A DNA stretch of 64,000 bases from Maritimibacter sp. HL-12 (lineage in GTDB: Bacteria; Pseudomonadota; Alphaproteobacteria; Rhodobacterales; Rhodobacteraceae): the NCBI RefSeq assembly GCF_900177545.1, contig NZ_FXBQ01000001.1, forward strand, positions 434,001 to 498,000. Reading direction: 5' to 3'. The notes under the pieces were generated by a model. The model had not been told where the DNA came from. It saw only the letters and a list, made by a program, of their open reading frames with translations, and did not search any database. The position numbers were made by a program, and so were the translations under genes. This document shows positions 8,794-16,641 of the stretch, one piece after another. Each line of letters begins with the position of its first letter. The stretch's first letter is position 1.

Positions 8794-10455
8794 GTGGCGC
8801 GCCGCACAGCAGACCAGATCACCCGCCTCACCCTGCCCGTGCGCCGGAGCCTTCAACTTGCCGCTGCCCTCGCGGTTGCGGCGAACCTGTTGTGGCTGGT
8901 GCAGGCAGGCGCGGTGGCCTTGGCGATCGGCGGCGTGCTGGTGCCGCCGGCGTTGCTTACGCCCGCGGAGGCGGCGCTGATCTTTCTTGCCACTGGGGCA
9001 CTGCGGGCCGTTTTGGGCTACATCGGCGGCGGCATCGCCTTTCGTGCCAGCGACCGGGTGATCGCGGGCCTGCGCGCCCGCCTGCTTGCCCGGGAAACCC
9101 GCGAGGGACCCGCAACGGCGGGGGACACCGGCGGCGCGGGCGCGGTGGCGGCGCTGGCGGGCGAAAAGCTCGAATTGCTCGCCCCCTATCTCACCCGCTA
9201 CACCCCGGCGCGCGCCCGCGTTGCGGTGGTGCCGCTGGTGATCCTGGCCGTGGCCTTTGCCGCAAGCTGGGCGGTGGGCGTGGTGTTCCTGATCTCCGGA
9301 CCGCTGATCCCGGTGTTCATGGCGCTGGTCGGCATGGCCGCGCAGGATGCCAGCGAACGGCAGATGCGCGAGGTCGGCTCGCTGAACGACCTGCTTGCCG
9401 ACCGGCTCGCGGCGCTCGCAGATTTTCGCCTGCTCGGCGCGCGCCCGGCGCTGATCGCGGGCTTTGCCGACCAGGCCGAGGGGTTGCGCGCCCGCACCAT
9501 GGCAGTGCTGCGGATCGCCTTCCTGTCATCGACCGTGCTGGAGCTGTTCGCCGCCATCGGGGTGGCGATGGTGGCGGTGTTCCTCGGCTTCTCGCTGCTC
9601 GGCGCGATCTCGTTCGGGACATGGGGCGCGCCGCTCTCGCCGGTGGTGGTGATCTTCCTGTTGATGCTCGCGCCCGAGTTCTACCAGCCGCTGCGCGACC
9701 TTGCCGCCGCATGGCACGACCGCGCCGCGGCGGCGGCGGTGGCCGAGGAAATCGCCGCCTGGGAGGATGCGCCGCGTGCGCCCGGCTTCGGCACCGGCGG
9801 GGCAGCCCCTGCCCTGCCCGGCCCCTTCTCGCTCACCACCCGGGGGCTGCGGATCCGGCGGGGCGATGCCCTGCTGACCCTGCCCGACATCACGCTCCAC
9901 GCAGGCGAAACCCTTGCCCTCACCGGCCCCTCCGGCGCGGGCAAGACAACCGCGCTGATGGCGCTGGCCGGGCTTTTGCGCCCCGAGGCGGGCGAGATCC
10001 GGGTGAACGGGCGATTTCTCGATGACGGCACCGCCGACGGCTGGCGCACGCATCTCGGCTGGATGCCGCAGGCCCCGCATTTCCTCGACGCCAGCTTGCA
10101 CGACAACGTCGCGATGGCTTCCGGAGACGATGTCGGCGCGGCACTGGACCAGGCCGGGGTGGCGCATGTCGTCGCGGCTTTGCCCGCAGGCGCGCAAACC
10201 CGGTTGGGTGAAACCGGGGCGGGGCTTTCGGGCGGCGAGGCGCGGCGGGTGACGCTGGCACGCGCGCTCCACGCCAACCCCGCCCTGCTGCTCGCCGACG
10301 AGCCCACCGCCGACCTTGACGCCGAAACCGCAAGCATCGTCGCCAAGGCGCTGATGGCGCGCGCTGCAGCGGGGATGGCCCTGATCGTCGCCACCCATGA
10401 CGAGGGCCTTGCCGCCCGGCTGGACAGGACGATCGAGATCGGGGGCGCGGCATGA
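8794..10455 (+). CDS. cydD: Thiol reductant ABC exporter subunit CydD
   Basis: Half-transporter (553 aa) that with CydC exports glutathione/cysteine to the periplasm, needed for cytochrome bd and c-type cytochrome assembly. Membrane helices fill roughly residues 20-310. The ATPase domain has Walker A GPSGAGKTT, signature LSGGEARR and Walker B LLLADEPTADLD. The start is GTG at 8794, preceded by a strong GAGGAGGGA site (8779-8787). The stop overlaps the cydC ATG (ATGA). It is first in the cydDC-cydABX run, behind the FNR-like promoter. Confidence 0.95.
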   Translation: MARRTADQITRLTLPVRRSLQLAAALAVAANLLWLVQAGAVALAIGGVLVPPALLTPAEAALIFLATGALRAVLGYIGGGIAFRASDRVIAGLRARLLARETREGPATAGDTGGAGAVAALAGEKLELLAPYLTRYTPARARVAVVPLVILAVAFAASWAVGVVFLISGPLIPVFMALVGMAAQDASERQMREVGSLNDLLADRLAALADFRLLGARPALIAGFADQAEGLRARTMAVLRIAFLSSTVLELFAAIGVAMVAVFLGFSLLGAISFGTWGAPLSPVVVIFLLMLAPEFYQPLRDLAAAWHDRAAAAAVAEEIAAWEDAPRAPGFGTGGAAPALPGPFSLTTRGLRIRRGDALLTLPDITLHAGETLALTGPSGAGKTTALMALAGLLRPEAGEIRVNGRFLDDGTADGWRTHLGWMPQAPHFLDASLHDNVAMASGDDVGAALDQAGVAHVVAALPAGAQTRLGETGAGLSGGEARRVTLARALHANPALLLADEPTADLDAETASIVAKALMARAAAGMALIVATHDEGLAARLDRTIEIGGAA

Positions 10456-12104
10456 GACCTCTCCTTCGGATCTTCCGCCTGATGGTGCAGAGCCAGCGCA
10501 AGGCGCTGCTGCAAGGCGCGGCGCTGGCACTCGTGGTGCTGCTGATGGGGGCTGCACTGCTCGGGCTTTCGGGCTGGTTCATCACCGCCGCCGCCGCCGC
10601 CGGGCTGGCCGGCGTGGGCGCGACCTTCGACGTGTTCCGCCCGTCCGCCATGGTGCGGTTCCTCGCACTCGGGCGCACCGCGGCGCGCTACGGCGAACGG
10701 CTGACCACGCACGACGCCACGCTCCGGGTGCTGGCCGCGCTCCGGGTCCGGTTGCTCGCGCGCGCCGCCGCCCTGCCCTTCGACGCGATGGTCCGGGCAA
10801 GGCGCAGCGCGGAACTCAACCGCATCACCGCCGATGTCGACGCGCTTGACGGCATCCCGCTGCGGCTGATCCTGCCGATCGGCGCGGGACTGGCCGCGCA
10901 TGGGCTGGTGTTCGGGGTGCTGTGGTGGCTGGGCGATCTGCGGGTGGCGGCGGCGATCCTCGCGATCTACCTTGCGGGCGCGACCGCGATCATGGCCTGG
11001 GCCGGGGCGCGGGCGGCGCGGCCCTCGGCCAGGGCCGAACGCGCAGCCCAGACCTTCCGCGCCCGGCTGCTCGACCTGCTGCGCGCCCGCGCCGACCTCG
11101 TGGTGCATGGCCGCCTTCCCGCCGAGACGGAGGCCGCGCGCGCCGCCGATAGCAAGCGGCGCGCGCTTCAGGCCGGGCTCGATCGCACCGGGCGGCAAGC
11201 GGGCGCGGCATTGGCACTGGTGGCGAGCACGGCGACGGCGGTGGCGCTCTGGATCGGGCTCGAGTTGGTCGACTCCGGCGCACTCACCCCGGCCCTCGCC
11301 GCCATGGGCGTGTTCACCGCGATGGCGCTGGCCGAAACTCTCGCGCCGATGCACCGGGCGGCAACCGAACTGGGCCGGATGCGCCTCGCCGCGGTGCGCA
11401 TGGACCCGGTGCTCGACGCCGCGCCCGCCCCGGTCGCGCCACCCGCCCCGGCACCGATCCGATCCGCGCCGGTGCTCGTGCTCGACCGGATCGCGCTGCA
11501 CCGCCCGGGCGCCGCGGCGCCGGTGTTCTCGGGGCTGTCGCTCAGGCTGGCACCCGGCGAGGTGATGGCGCTCACCGGCCCTTCAGGCTCGGGCAAGAGC
11601 ACGGTCTTGCAGATTGCCGCAGGCGTGAGTGCCGCGAGCCACGGGCAGGCGCTTCTGTGCGGTCAGCCGCTCGCCGACTGGCCCGAAGCGGCGCTGCGCG
11701 AGGTCGTCACCCTGGTGCCGCAGCGCACCAGCCTCGTTGCCGGAACCCTGCGCGAGAACCTCGCGCTGGCCGCCCCCGACGTCGACGACGCCGCGCTGCT
11801 TGCCGCGCTCGACACCTGCGCGCTCAAGGCCACCTTCGCCGCGCGTGGCGGGCTCGACGCCCCGATCGGGCCCGGCGGGGCGGGGCTTTCGGGCGGCGAG
11901 GCCCGGCGGGTGGCGCTGGCGCGCGCACTCCTGCGGCGCCCGGCCCTGCTCTTGCTCGACGAACCCACCGAGGGGCTCGACCGGGCCACCGCCGAGGCCG
12001 TGCTGGCGGGCATCCGCGCGGCGCTGCCCGAAGCCGCGATCCTGATCGCCGCGCATCGCGCGGTCGAAATCGCAGCGGCGGATGGCTATCAAGCTATGAC
12101 ATAA
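10452..12104 (+). CDS. cydC: Thiol reductant ABC exporter subunit CydC
   Basis: Partner half-transporter of CydD (550 aa) with an N-terminal six-helix membrane domain and a C-terminal ATPase domain bearing GPSGSGKST, LSGGEARR and LLLLDEPTEGLD. The first residues (LLRIFRLMVQSQRKALLQGA) match the usual CydC N-terminus. It is translationally coupled to cydD through a 4-bp overlap and is separated from cydA by about 130 bp that holds its own promoter, so cydDC and cydABX may be regulated separately as well as together. Confidence 0.94.
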   Translation: MRPLLRIFRLMVQSQRKALLQGAALALVVLLMGAALLGLSGWFITAAAAAGLAGVGATFDVFRPSAMVRFLALGRTAARYGERLTTHDATLRVLAALRVRLLARAAALPFDAMVRARRSAELNRITADVDALDGIPLRLILPIGAGLAAHGLVFGVLWWLGDLRVAAAILAIYLAGATAIMAWAGARAARPSARAERAAQTFRARLLDLLRARADLVVHGRLPAETEAARAADSKRRALQAGLDRTGRQAGAALALVASTATAVALWIGLELVDSGALTPALAAMGVFTAMALAETLAPMHRAATELGRMRLAAVRMDPVLDAAPAPVAPPAPAPIRSAPVLVLDRIALHRPGAAAPVFSGLSLRLAPGEVMALTGPSGSGKSTVLQIAAGVSAASHGQALLCGQPLADWPEAALREVVTLVPQRTSLVAGTLRENLALAAPDVDDAALLAALDTCALKATFAARGGLDAPIGPGGAGLSGGEARRVALARALLRRPALLLLDEPTEGLDRATAEAVLAGIRAALPEAAILIAAHRAVEIAAADGYQAMT

Positions 12105-12126
12105 AGTCACATCCACGATTCATGTT

Positions 12127-12161
12127 TTGAAATTTGCCCCTATCTCCATATGATCCGATCA
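12127..12161 (+). promoter_or_regulatory. Sigma70-like promoter and overlapping palindrome before cydA
   Basis: TTGAAA (12127-12132) and TATGAT (12149-12154) are 16 bp apart, each matching five of six consensus bases. The perfect 11-bp inverted repeat TGATCCGATCA (12151-12161) overlaps the -10 and the expected start point, the position of a repressor operator. Its half sites resemble FNR cores, but the spacer is 3 rather than 4. Confidence 0.55.
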
Positions 12162-12233
12162 AAAGTTGCATCCAGCATGTCACTTTGATCTTGAAACTCC
12201 GTGGCCCGGAAGGCCCCGACACAGGAGAGAGAA

Positions 12234-13844
12234 ATGGAGTTCGGAATCGTCGAGCTGTCACGGCTGCAATTCGCCATGACAGCGATGTATCACTTCCTCT
12301 TCGTGCCGCTCACGCTTGGTCTGTCGATCATCGTGGCGATCATGGAGACGGTCTATGTCATGACCAACCGGCCGATCTGGCGGCAGATGACGAAGTTCTG
12401 GGCCACGCTGTTCGGCATCAACTTCGTGCTCGGCGTCGCCACCGGCATCACCATGGAATTCCAGTTCGGGATGAACTGGGCCTATTACTCGCACTATGTC
12501 GGCGACATCTTCGGCGCGCCGCTGGCGATCGAGGGGCTGATGGCCTTCTTCCTCGAAGCCACCTTCGTCGGGCTGATGTTCTTCGGCTGGGACAAGATGT
12601 CGAAGGTCGCCCACGCGATCGTCACCTGGCTCGTCGCCATCGGCTCGAACTTCTCGGCGCTGTGGATTCTCATCGCCAACGGCTGGATGCAGAACCCGGT
12701 GGGCGCGGAGTTCAACCCGATGACGATGCGGATGGAGATGACCTCGTTCTTCGAGGTGCTGTTCAACGAGGTGGCGCAGGCGAAGTTCGTGCACACCGTT
12801 TCGGCCGGGTACGTCACCGCGGCGGTCTTCGTGATCGGCGTGTCGGCCTGGTACCTGCTGCGTGACCGCCACATCGACCTTGCCCGCCGCTCGATCACCG
12901 TCGCCGCCGCCTTCGGCCTCGCCTCGGCGCTCTCGGTGGTGGTGCTGGGCGACGAGTCGGGCTACTCGGCCACCGACCACCAGAAGATGAAACTCGCCGC
13001 GATGGAGGGGATGTGGGACACCCACGACGCCCCGGCGGATTTCACCCTGATCGGCATCCCCGACCAGGAGGCGCGGGAGACCAAGTTCGCGATCCATATC
13101 CCCTGGGTGATGGGCATCATCGGCACCCGGTCGCTGACCGAGGAAATCCCCGGCATCAACGATCTCGAGCAGCAGGCCGAGGAACGCATCCGTTCCGGCA
13201 TGATCGCCTACGAGGCGCTGATGCAGATCCGCGAAGAGCGCGAGGCGGTCGATCCGGCGGTGACGGCGACCTTCGAGGAGCATTCCGACGATCTTGGTCA
13301 TGCATTCCTCTTGCGCAAATACACCGATGATCCGGCGACCGCGACGGAAGACCAGATCCTAATGGCGGCGGAAGACACCATCCCGACGGTCTGGCCGCTG
13401 TTCTGGGCCTTCCGGATCATGGTGGGGCTCGGCTTCGGCTTCATCGCCACGATGGGCTTTTTCTTCATCCGCGCCTCGTTCAAGCGGATGCAGTTCCCGC
13501 GCTGGTCGCTGCACCTCGCGGTGTGGATGATCCCGGCACCCTGGATCGCCGCCGAGATGGGCTGGTTCGTGGCCGAGTTCGGCCGTCAGCCCTGGACCGT
13601 GGACGGTGTTCTGCCGACCGCGATGAGCGTGAGCGCGCTCTCGGTCACCGAGGTGGCGATGACGCTGGCGGGCTTCGTGGCGTTCTACACCGTGCTCTTC
13701 GTCATCGAGATGGGCCTGATGCTGAAATACATCCGCAAGGGCCCGTTCCAGGATGTGAAGGAAACCGAGCAATGGATGGACGACCACGCCCGACGGCTGC
13801 GCGGCTCGACCGGTGCATCCCCGATCGCAACCCCTGCGGAGTAA
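12234..13844 (+). CDS. cydA: Cytochrome bd ubiquinol oxidase subunit I
   Basis: High-affinity terminal oxidase subunit holding hemes b558, b595 and d; it oxidises quinol and reduces O2 to water. The 536-aa protein begins MEFGIVELSRLQFAMTAMYH, placing the heme ligand His at residue 20, and has the conserved GRQPW motif followed by late helices. The start is ATG 12234 behind AGGAGAGAGA (12222-12231); an upstream in-frame ATG at 12201 would add 11 residues that do not fit the family. cydB follows after 6 bp. Confidence 0.97.
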   Translation: MEFGIVELSRLQFAMTAMYHFLFVPLTLGLSIIVAIMETVYVMTNRPIWRQMTKFWATLFGINFVLGVATGITMEFQFGMNWAYYSHYVGDIFGAPLAIEGLMAFFLEATFVGLMFFGWDKMSKVAHAIVTWLVAIGSNFSALWILIANGWMQNPVGAEFNPMTMRMEMTSFFEVLFNEVAQAKFVHTVSAGYVTAAVFVIGVSAWYLLRDRHIDLARRSITVAAAFGLASALSVVVLGDESGYSATDHQKMKLAAMEGMWDTHDAPADFTLIGIPDQEARETKFAIHIPWVMGIIGTRSLTEEIPGINDLEQQAEERIRSGMIAYEALMQIREEREAVDPAVTATFEEHSDDLGHAFLLRKYTDDPATATEDQILMAAEDTIPTVWPLFWAFRIMVGLGFGFIATMGFFFIRASFKRMQFPRWSLHLAVWMIPAPWIAAEMGWFVAEFGRQPWTVDGVLPTAMSVSALSVTEVAMTLAGFVAFYTVLFVIEMGLMLKYIRKGPFQDVKETEQWMDDHARRLRGSTGASPIATPAE

Positions 13845-13850
13845 TGACCC

Positions 13851-15014
13851 ATGATCCTGCATGACCTGATTTCACTCGACGTTCTGCGCGTCATCTGGTG
13901 GGGGCTGCTCGGCGTGCTGCTGATCGGCTTCGCCCTCACCGACGGATTCGACATGGGGGTGGGCGCGCTCCTGCCCTTTGTCGGCAAGACCGACACCGAG
14001 CGCCGCGTGGTGATCAACACCGTCGGCCCGGTCTGGGAAGGCAACCAGGTGTGGTTCATCCTCGGCGGCGGCGCGATCTTCGCGGCCTGGCCACCGCTCT
14101 ACGCGATGAGCTTCTCGGGCTTCTACCTCGCGATGTTCCTCGTGCTTGCGGCGCTGATCCTGCGCCCGGTTGGCTTCAAGTATCGCTCCAAGCGCGAAAG
14201 TGCGCGGTGGCGCAACGGCTGGGACTGGGCGCTGTTCATCGGCGGCTTCGTCCCCGCGCTGCTCTTCGGCGTGGCGGTGGGCAACGTGCTGCAAGGCGCG
14301 CCCTTCCACCTGACCGACGACCTGTTGCCGGTCTATGAAGGCTCGGCCTTCGGCAAGCTCTTCGGGTTGCTCAACCCCTTCGCCCTGCTCGCCGGCGTGG
14401 TTTCGGCCGCGATGATCGTGATGCACGGCGCGGCCTGGCTCGGGCTGAAGGCGGAAGACCCGATCGCGGGCCGGGCGCGGCGGATCGGCCTCTGGGCCGC
14501 CGGGGTGGCGTTCATCGGCTACGCGCTTGCCGGTGTCTGGCTCGCCTTCGGCATCGACGGCTATGCCTTCGCCAGCGAGATCGTTGCCAACGGCCCCTCC
14601 AACCCGCTGTTCTCGGAGGTGGATAAAGGCGGCTCCTGGCTCGCGGCCTACGGCGAACGGCCGTGGATCGCGATCGCCCCGGCGTTCGGCTTCATCGGCA
14701 TGGCGATGGCCGCCCTGGGGCTGAAGGCGCGGCGCGACATCGGCACGCTGCTGTGGTCGAAACTCGCCATTTTCGGGGTGATTTCGAGCGTCGGGCTGAC
14801 GATGTTCCCGTTCATCCTGCCCTCGTCGACCGATCCGCGCTCGTCGCTCACCGTGTGGGACGCCTCTTCGTCGCACCTGACGCTCTTCGTGATGCTCGTC
14901 GTCACGGTGATCTTCATGCCGCTCATCCTTCTCTACACCGCCTGGGTCTACAAGGTGCTGTGGGGCAAGGTGACGGAAGATGACGTAACCACCGACACCG
15001 GCGCGATGTACTGA
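13851..15014 (+). CDS. cydB: Cytochrome bd ubiquinol oxidase subunit II
   Basis: Second structural subunit (387 aa, about eight or nine helices) of the bd oxidase, stabilising the heme site in CydA. Family marks include LTDGFDMGVGALLPF near residues 24-38 and the GPVWEGNQVWFILGGGA block. Its length is normal for CydB. It lies 6 bp after cydA and 13 bp before cydX, so the three subunits are made from one message. Cyanide-insensitive CioB paralogs share these motifs; neighbouring cydDC and cydX favour the Cyd name. Confidence 0.95.
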   Translation: MILHDLISLDVLRVIWWGLLGVLLIGFALTDGFDMGVGALLPFVGKTDTERRVVINTVGPVWEGNQVWFILGGGAIFAAWPPLYAMSFSGFYLAMFLVLAALILRPVGFKYRSKRESARWRNGWDWALFIGGFVPALLFGVAVGNVLQGAPFHLTDDLLPVYEGSAFGKLFGLLNPFALLAGVVSAAMIVMHGAAWLGLKAEDPIAGRARRIGLWAAGVAFIGYALAGVWLAFGIDGYAFASEIVANGPSNPLFSEVDKGGSWLAAYGERPWIAIAPAFGFIGMAMAALGLKARRDIGTLLWSKLAIFGVISSVGLTMFPFILPSSTDPRSSLTVWDASSSHLTLFVMLVVTVIFMPLILLYTAWVYKVLWGKVTEDDVTTDTGAMY

Positions 15015-15027
15015 GAAAGGAAACGAC

Positions 15028-15153
15028 ATGTGGTATTTCGCCTGGCTCCTCGGCCTGCCCCTTGCCGCCGGCTTTGCCGTGGTCAACGCGATGTGGCTTG
15101 AGTTGCAGGAAGACGAGAAGCTGATGAACAAACGCCGCACACGCGACGATTGA
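15028..15153 (+). CDS. cydX: Small bd oxidase subunit CydX (YbgT family)
   Basis: A 41-aa single-helix protein, MWYFAWLLGLPLAAGFAVVN followed by AMWLELQEDEKL, typical of CydX, which stabilises the heme groups of cytochrome bd. AAAGG (15016-15020) lies 7 bp before the ATG. The hydrophobic helix covers residues 3-22, then a charged cytoplasmic tail begins at the conserved Glu. It is the last gene of the cyd run and is followed by a terminator-like hairpin. Confidence 0.93.
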   Translation: MWYFAWLLGLPLAAGFAVVNAMWLELQEDEKLMNKRRTRDD

Positions 15154-15215
15154 CCGCAGCGCAAGACGCCCCGCGCGCGCCTTTCACGTCCCTTTCGGCG
15201 CCCCGGGGAAAGAGG

Positions 15216-15249
15216 TGGCCCGGCCGCATCCACGCGGTCGGGCCATTTT
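15216..15249 (+). terminator. Rho-independent terminator after cydX
   Basis: TGGCCCG and CCGC pair with GCGG and CGGGCCA around a short loop (15216-15245, one bulge), followed directly by TTTT. It separates the cyd operon from the convergent hypC gene. Confidence 0.7.
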
Positions 15250-15262
15250 CATTGAAAACAGA

Positions 15263-15499
15263 TCACCCCTCGCGGGCGAGGGTATCGGCGATTTCCTGAA
15301 ACAGCGCGTGGCTTTCCAGTGCTTCCGCTTCCGGCACCGTGCGTTGCACGAAGCCGAGATGGATCACCACGTAGTCGCCGGGCTTGGGCGGATCGCCCGC
15401 CACCAGCATCAGATCGGCCCAGCGCTCCTGCCCCATCGCGGCGCAACGGGCGCGGTGGCCGTCGATCTCCTCGATCCGCATCGGGATGGTCAGGCACAT
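15263..15499 (-). CDS. hypC: Hydrogenase maturation chaperone HypC/HupF
   Basis: Small chaperone (78 aa) that carries the Fe(CN)2CO group with HypD and delivers it to the hydrogenase large subunit. It begins MCLTIPMRI, with the invariant N-terminal Cys2 exposed after Met removal, which fixes the start at 15499. The body (DYVVIHLGFVQ then a C-terminal helix) is typical of the family. It is alone on the minus strand, divergent from the hydrogenase protease gene with only 38 bp between them, so both promoters share that gap or overlap coding sequence. HypB, D, E and F are not in the window. Confidence 0.92.
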   Translation of the reverse strand: MCLTIPMRIEEIDGHRARCAAMGQERWADLMLVAGDPPKPGDYVVIHLGFVQRTVPEAEALESHALFQEIADTLAREG

Positions 15500-15537
15500 G
15501 GGGCGTGTCTCCGCTTGCCGGGGGCTGTGAACCAAGT

Positions 15538-16032
15538 ATGCTCGCCGCCATGACAATGGACAAGACCACAATCCTGGTGCTGGGGCTGGGCAACGTGTTG
15601 CTGACCGACGAGGCGGCGGGGGTGCGGCTGGCCGAGCATGTCGGCGCGCTGCCCGAGGCCGCCGATCTCGGGCTTGAGGCGATGGATGGCGGCACCATGG
15701 GGCTCACATTGATGGTTGCCATGGAGGACGCGGACGCGATGATCGTTTGCGATTCGGCATGGCTCGGCGAGGCGCCGGGTGCCTTCAAGCTGTTTGAAGG
15801 GGCCGAAATGGACCACTTTTTACGTACCCGGGGCCGCAACCCGCACGACATCGGCCTCGACGACGTGATGGACGGTCTGCGGCTGCGCGGCGCGGTGCCC
15901 GAAAAACGGGCACTGATAGGAATTCAGCCGGAAATTCTGACGGTTGGCGAGCATATGACCGCCGCCGTGGCGGCCGCGATCCCGCAAGCGGGCGAGGCTG
16001 TTCTGGGCCTCGCGCGGCGCTGGCGAGGCTGA
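15538..16032 (+). CDS. hynD: [NiFe]-hydrogenase large-subunit maturation protease
   Basis: HyaD/HybD-type endopeptidase that removes the C-terminal tail of the large subunit after nickel insertion. It starts with the family motif LVLGLGNVLLTDE. Nickel-sensing residues expected from HybD fall at E25, D72 and H103, with spacing very close to E. coli HybD (47 and 31 versus 46 and 31). Three in-frame ATGs (15538, 15550, 15556) are possible starts; none has a strong ribosome site, and the last two fit the family length better. It lies upstream of the FNR box, so may be transcribed apart from hynS. The substrate is probably HynL, whose 15-residue tail is intact. Confidence 0.88.
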   Translation: MLAAMTMDKTTILVLGLGNVLLTDEAAGVRLAEHVGALPEAADLGLEAMDGGTMGLTLMVAMEDADAMIVCDSAWLGEAPGAFKLFEGAEMDHFLRTRGRNPHDIGLDDVMDGLRLRGAVPEKRALIGIQPEILTVGEHMTAAVAAAIPQAGEAVLGLARRWRG

Positions 16033-16090
16033 TCGGCGCAGGCCAGACGGCACGCTTAACAAATTCATAAAATTAGATACGTGCATCTTG

Positions 16091-16104
16091 TTGATGCAGA
16101 TCAA
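16091..16104 (+). promoter_or_regulatory. Perfect FNR/FnrL box upstream of the hydrogenase operon
   Basis: TTGATGCAGATCAA matches the FNR consensus TTGAT-N4-ATCAA at every position. A class II arrangement would put +1 near 16139 and the -10 at 16127-16132 (CAATCT, weak, which suits an activator-dependent promoter). The first gene downstream starts at 16191. Confidence 0.8.
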
Positions 16105-16190
16105 GTCGCCATGATCGAACGCGCGGCAATCTGCCACAAACTTACCGCCAGTCCGGTTATTCACGGCGGGGAGTGTGGGAGGGCAACCGC

Positions 16191-16628
16191 GTGAACACCA
16201 ACGCCGAGAATCCGCACGGCCGCGAAGCGGTCGAAGTGCTGAAGTCGCATATTTCGACCGGCAATGCCCGGCCCGTGCTGCAAGAGATTCACGCCGCCCT
16301 CGACACCCTCCTTGCCACCGGCACCACCACCACCATCGACCTTGGCGCGATCCCCTTCGCCCCCGGCGACGAGCGTCTGCTCGACGAGGTGCTCGGCAAG
16401 GGCGAACTCAGCGCGACGCTGGAGGTGCTTGGCACCAGCCACGTCGAGGAAACCGGGATTCCCGGGGTTTGGCGCATAGATCATTTCGACCAGAACGGCG
16501 AGACGCTGTCGCGCTTCGTCGAGGTCACATTTCTACCCGATATTTTGAAAACGCAGCGCGCGGACGCAGAAGCAGGTCTGACGCGGCTGGCAATCCGGCT
16601 TGAAGAGCACGACAGCCGGACACATTGA
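16191..16628 (+). CDS. HupH/HyaF C-terminal-domain protein for hydrogenase formation
   Basis: Protein of 145 aa matching only the C-terminal half of HupH/HyaF-type hydrogenase expression proteins: LLDEVLGKGELSATLEVLG (about residues 63-81), the ETGIPGVWRIDHFD block (91-104) and FVEVTFLPDIL (113-123). Full HupH/HyaF proteins are about twice as long, so the N-terminal domain is absent rather than frameshifted, since no remnant is seen upstream. GTG at 16191 is chosen because GGGAGGG (16177-16183) lies 7 bp before it; a GTG at 16173 is the alternative. It is first after the FNR box, 13 bp before hynS. Probable role: small-subunit Fe-S or large-subunit maturation. Confidence 0.8.
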   Translation: MNTNAENPHGREAVEVLKSHISTGNARPVLQEIHAALDTLLATGTTTTIDLGAIPFAPGDERLLDEVLGKGELSATLEVLGTSHVEETGIPGVWRIDHFDQNGETLSRFVEVTFLPDILKTQRADAEAGLTRLAIRLEEHDSRTH

Positions 16629-16641
16629 AAGGAGGCACGCG

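Noticed and set aside
12151-12161. TGATCCGATCA as an FNR box before cydA
   Set aside because: Half sites match, but the spacer is 3 bp rather than 4, and the position over the -10 is not an activation site; kept only as a palindrome of unknown partner.
16047-16075. Possible sigma54 or CtrA site before the hydrogenase genes
   Set aside because: GGCAC lacks the matching TTGC at the -12 spacing, and TTAACAAATTCATAA has only one good CtrA half.
15154-16190. Horizontal transfer of the hydrogenase block
   Set aside because: No tRNA, integrase, insertion sequence or flanking repeat, and base composition looks like the neighbours by eye; no positive evidence.
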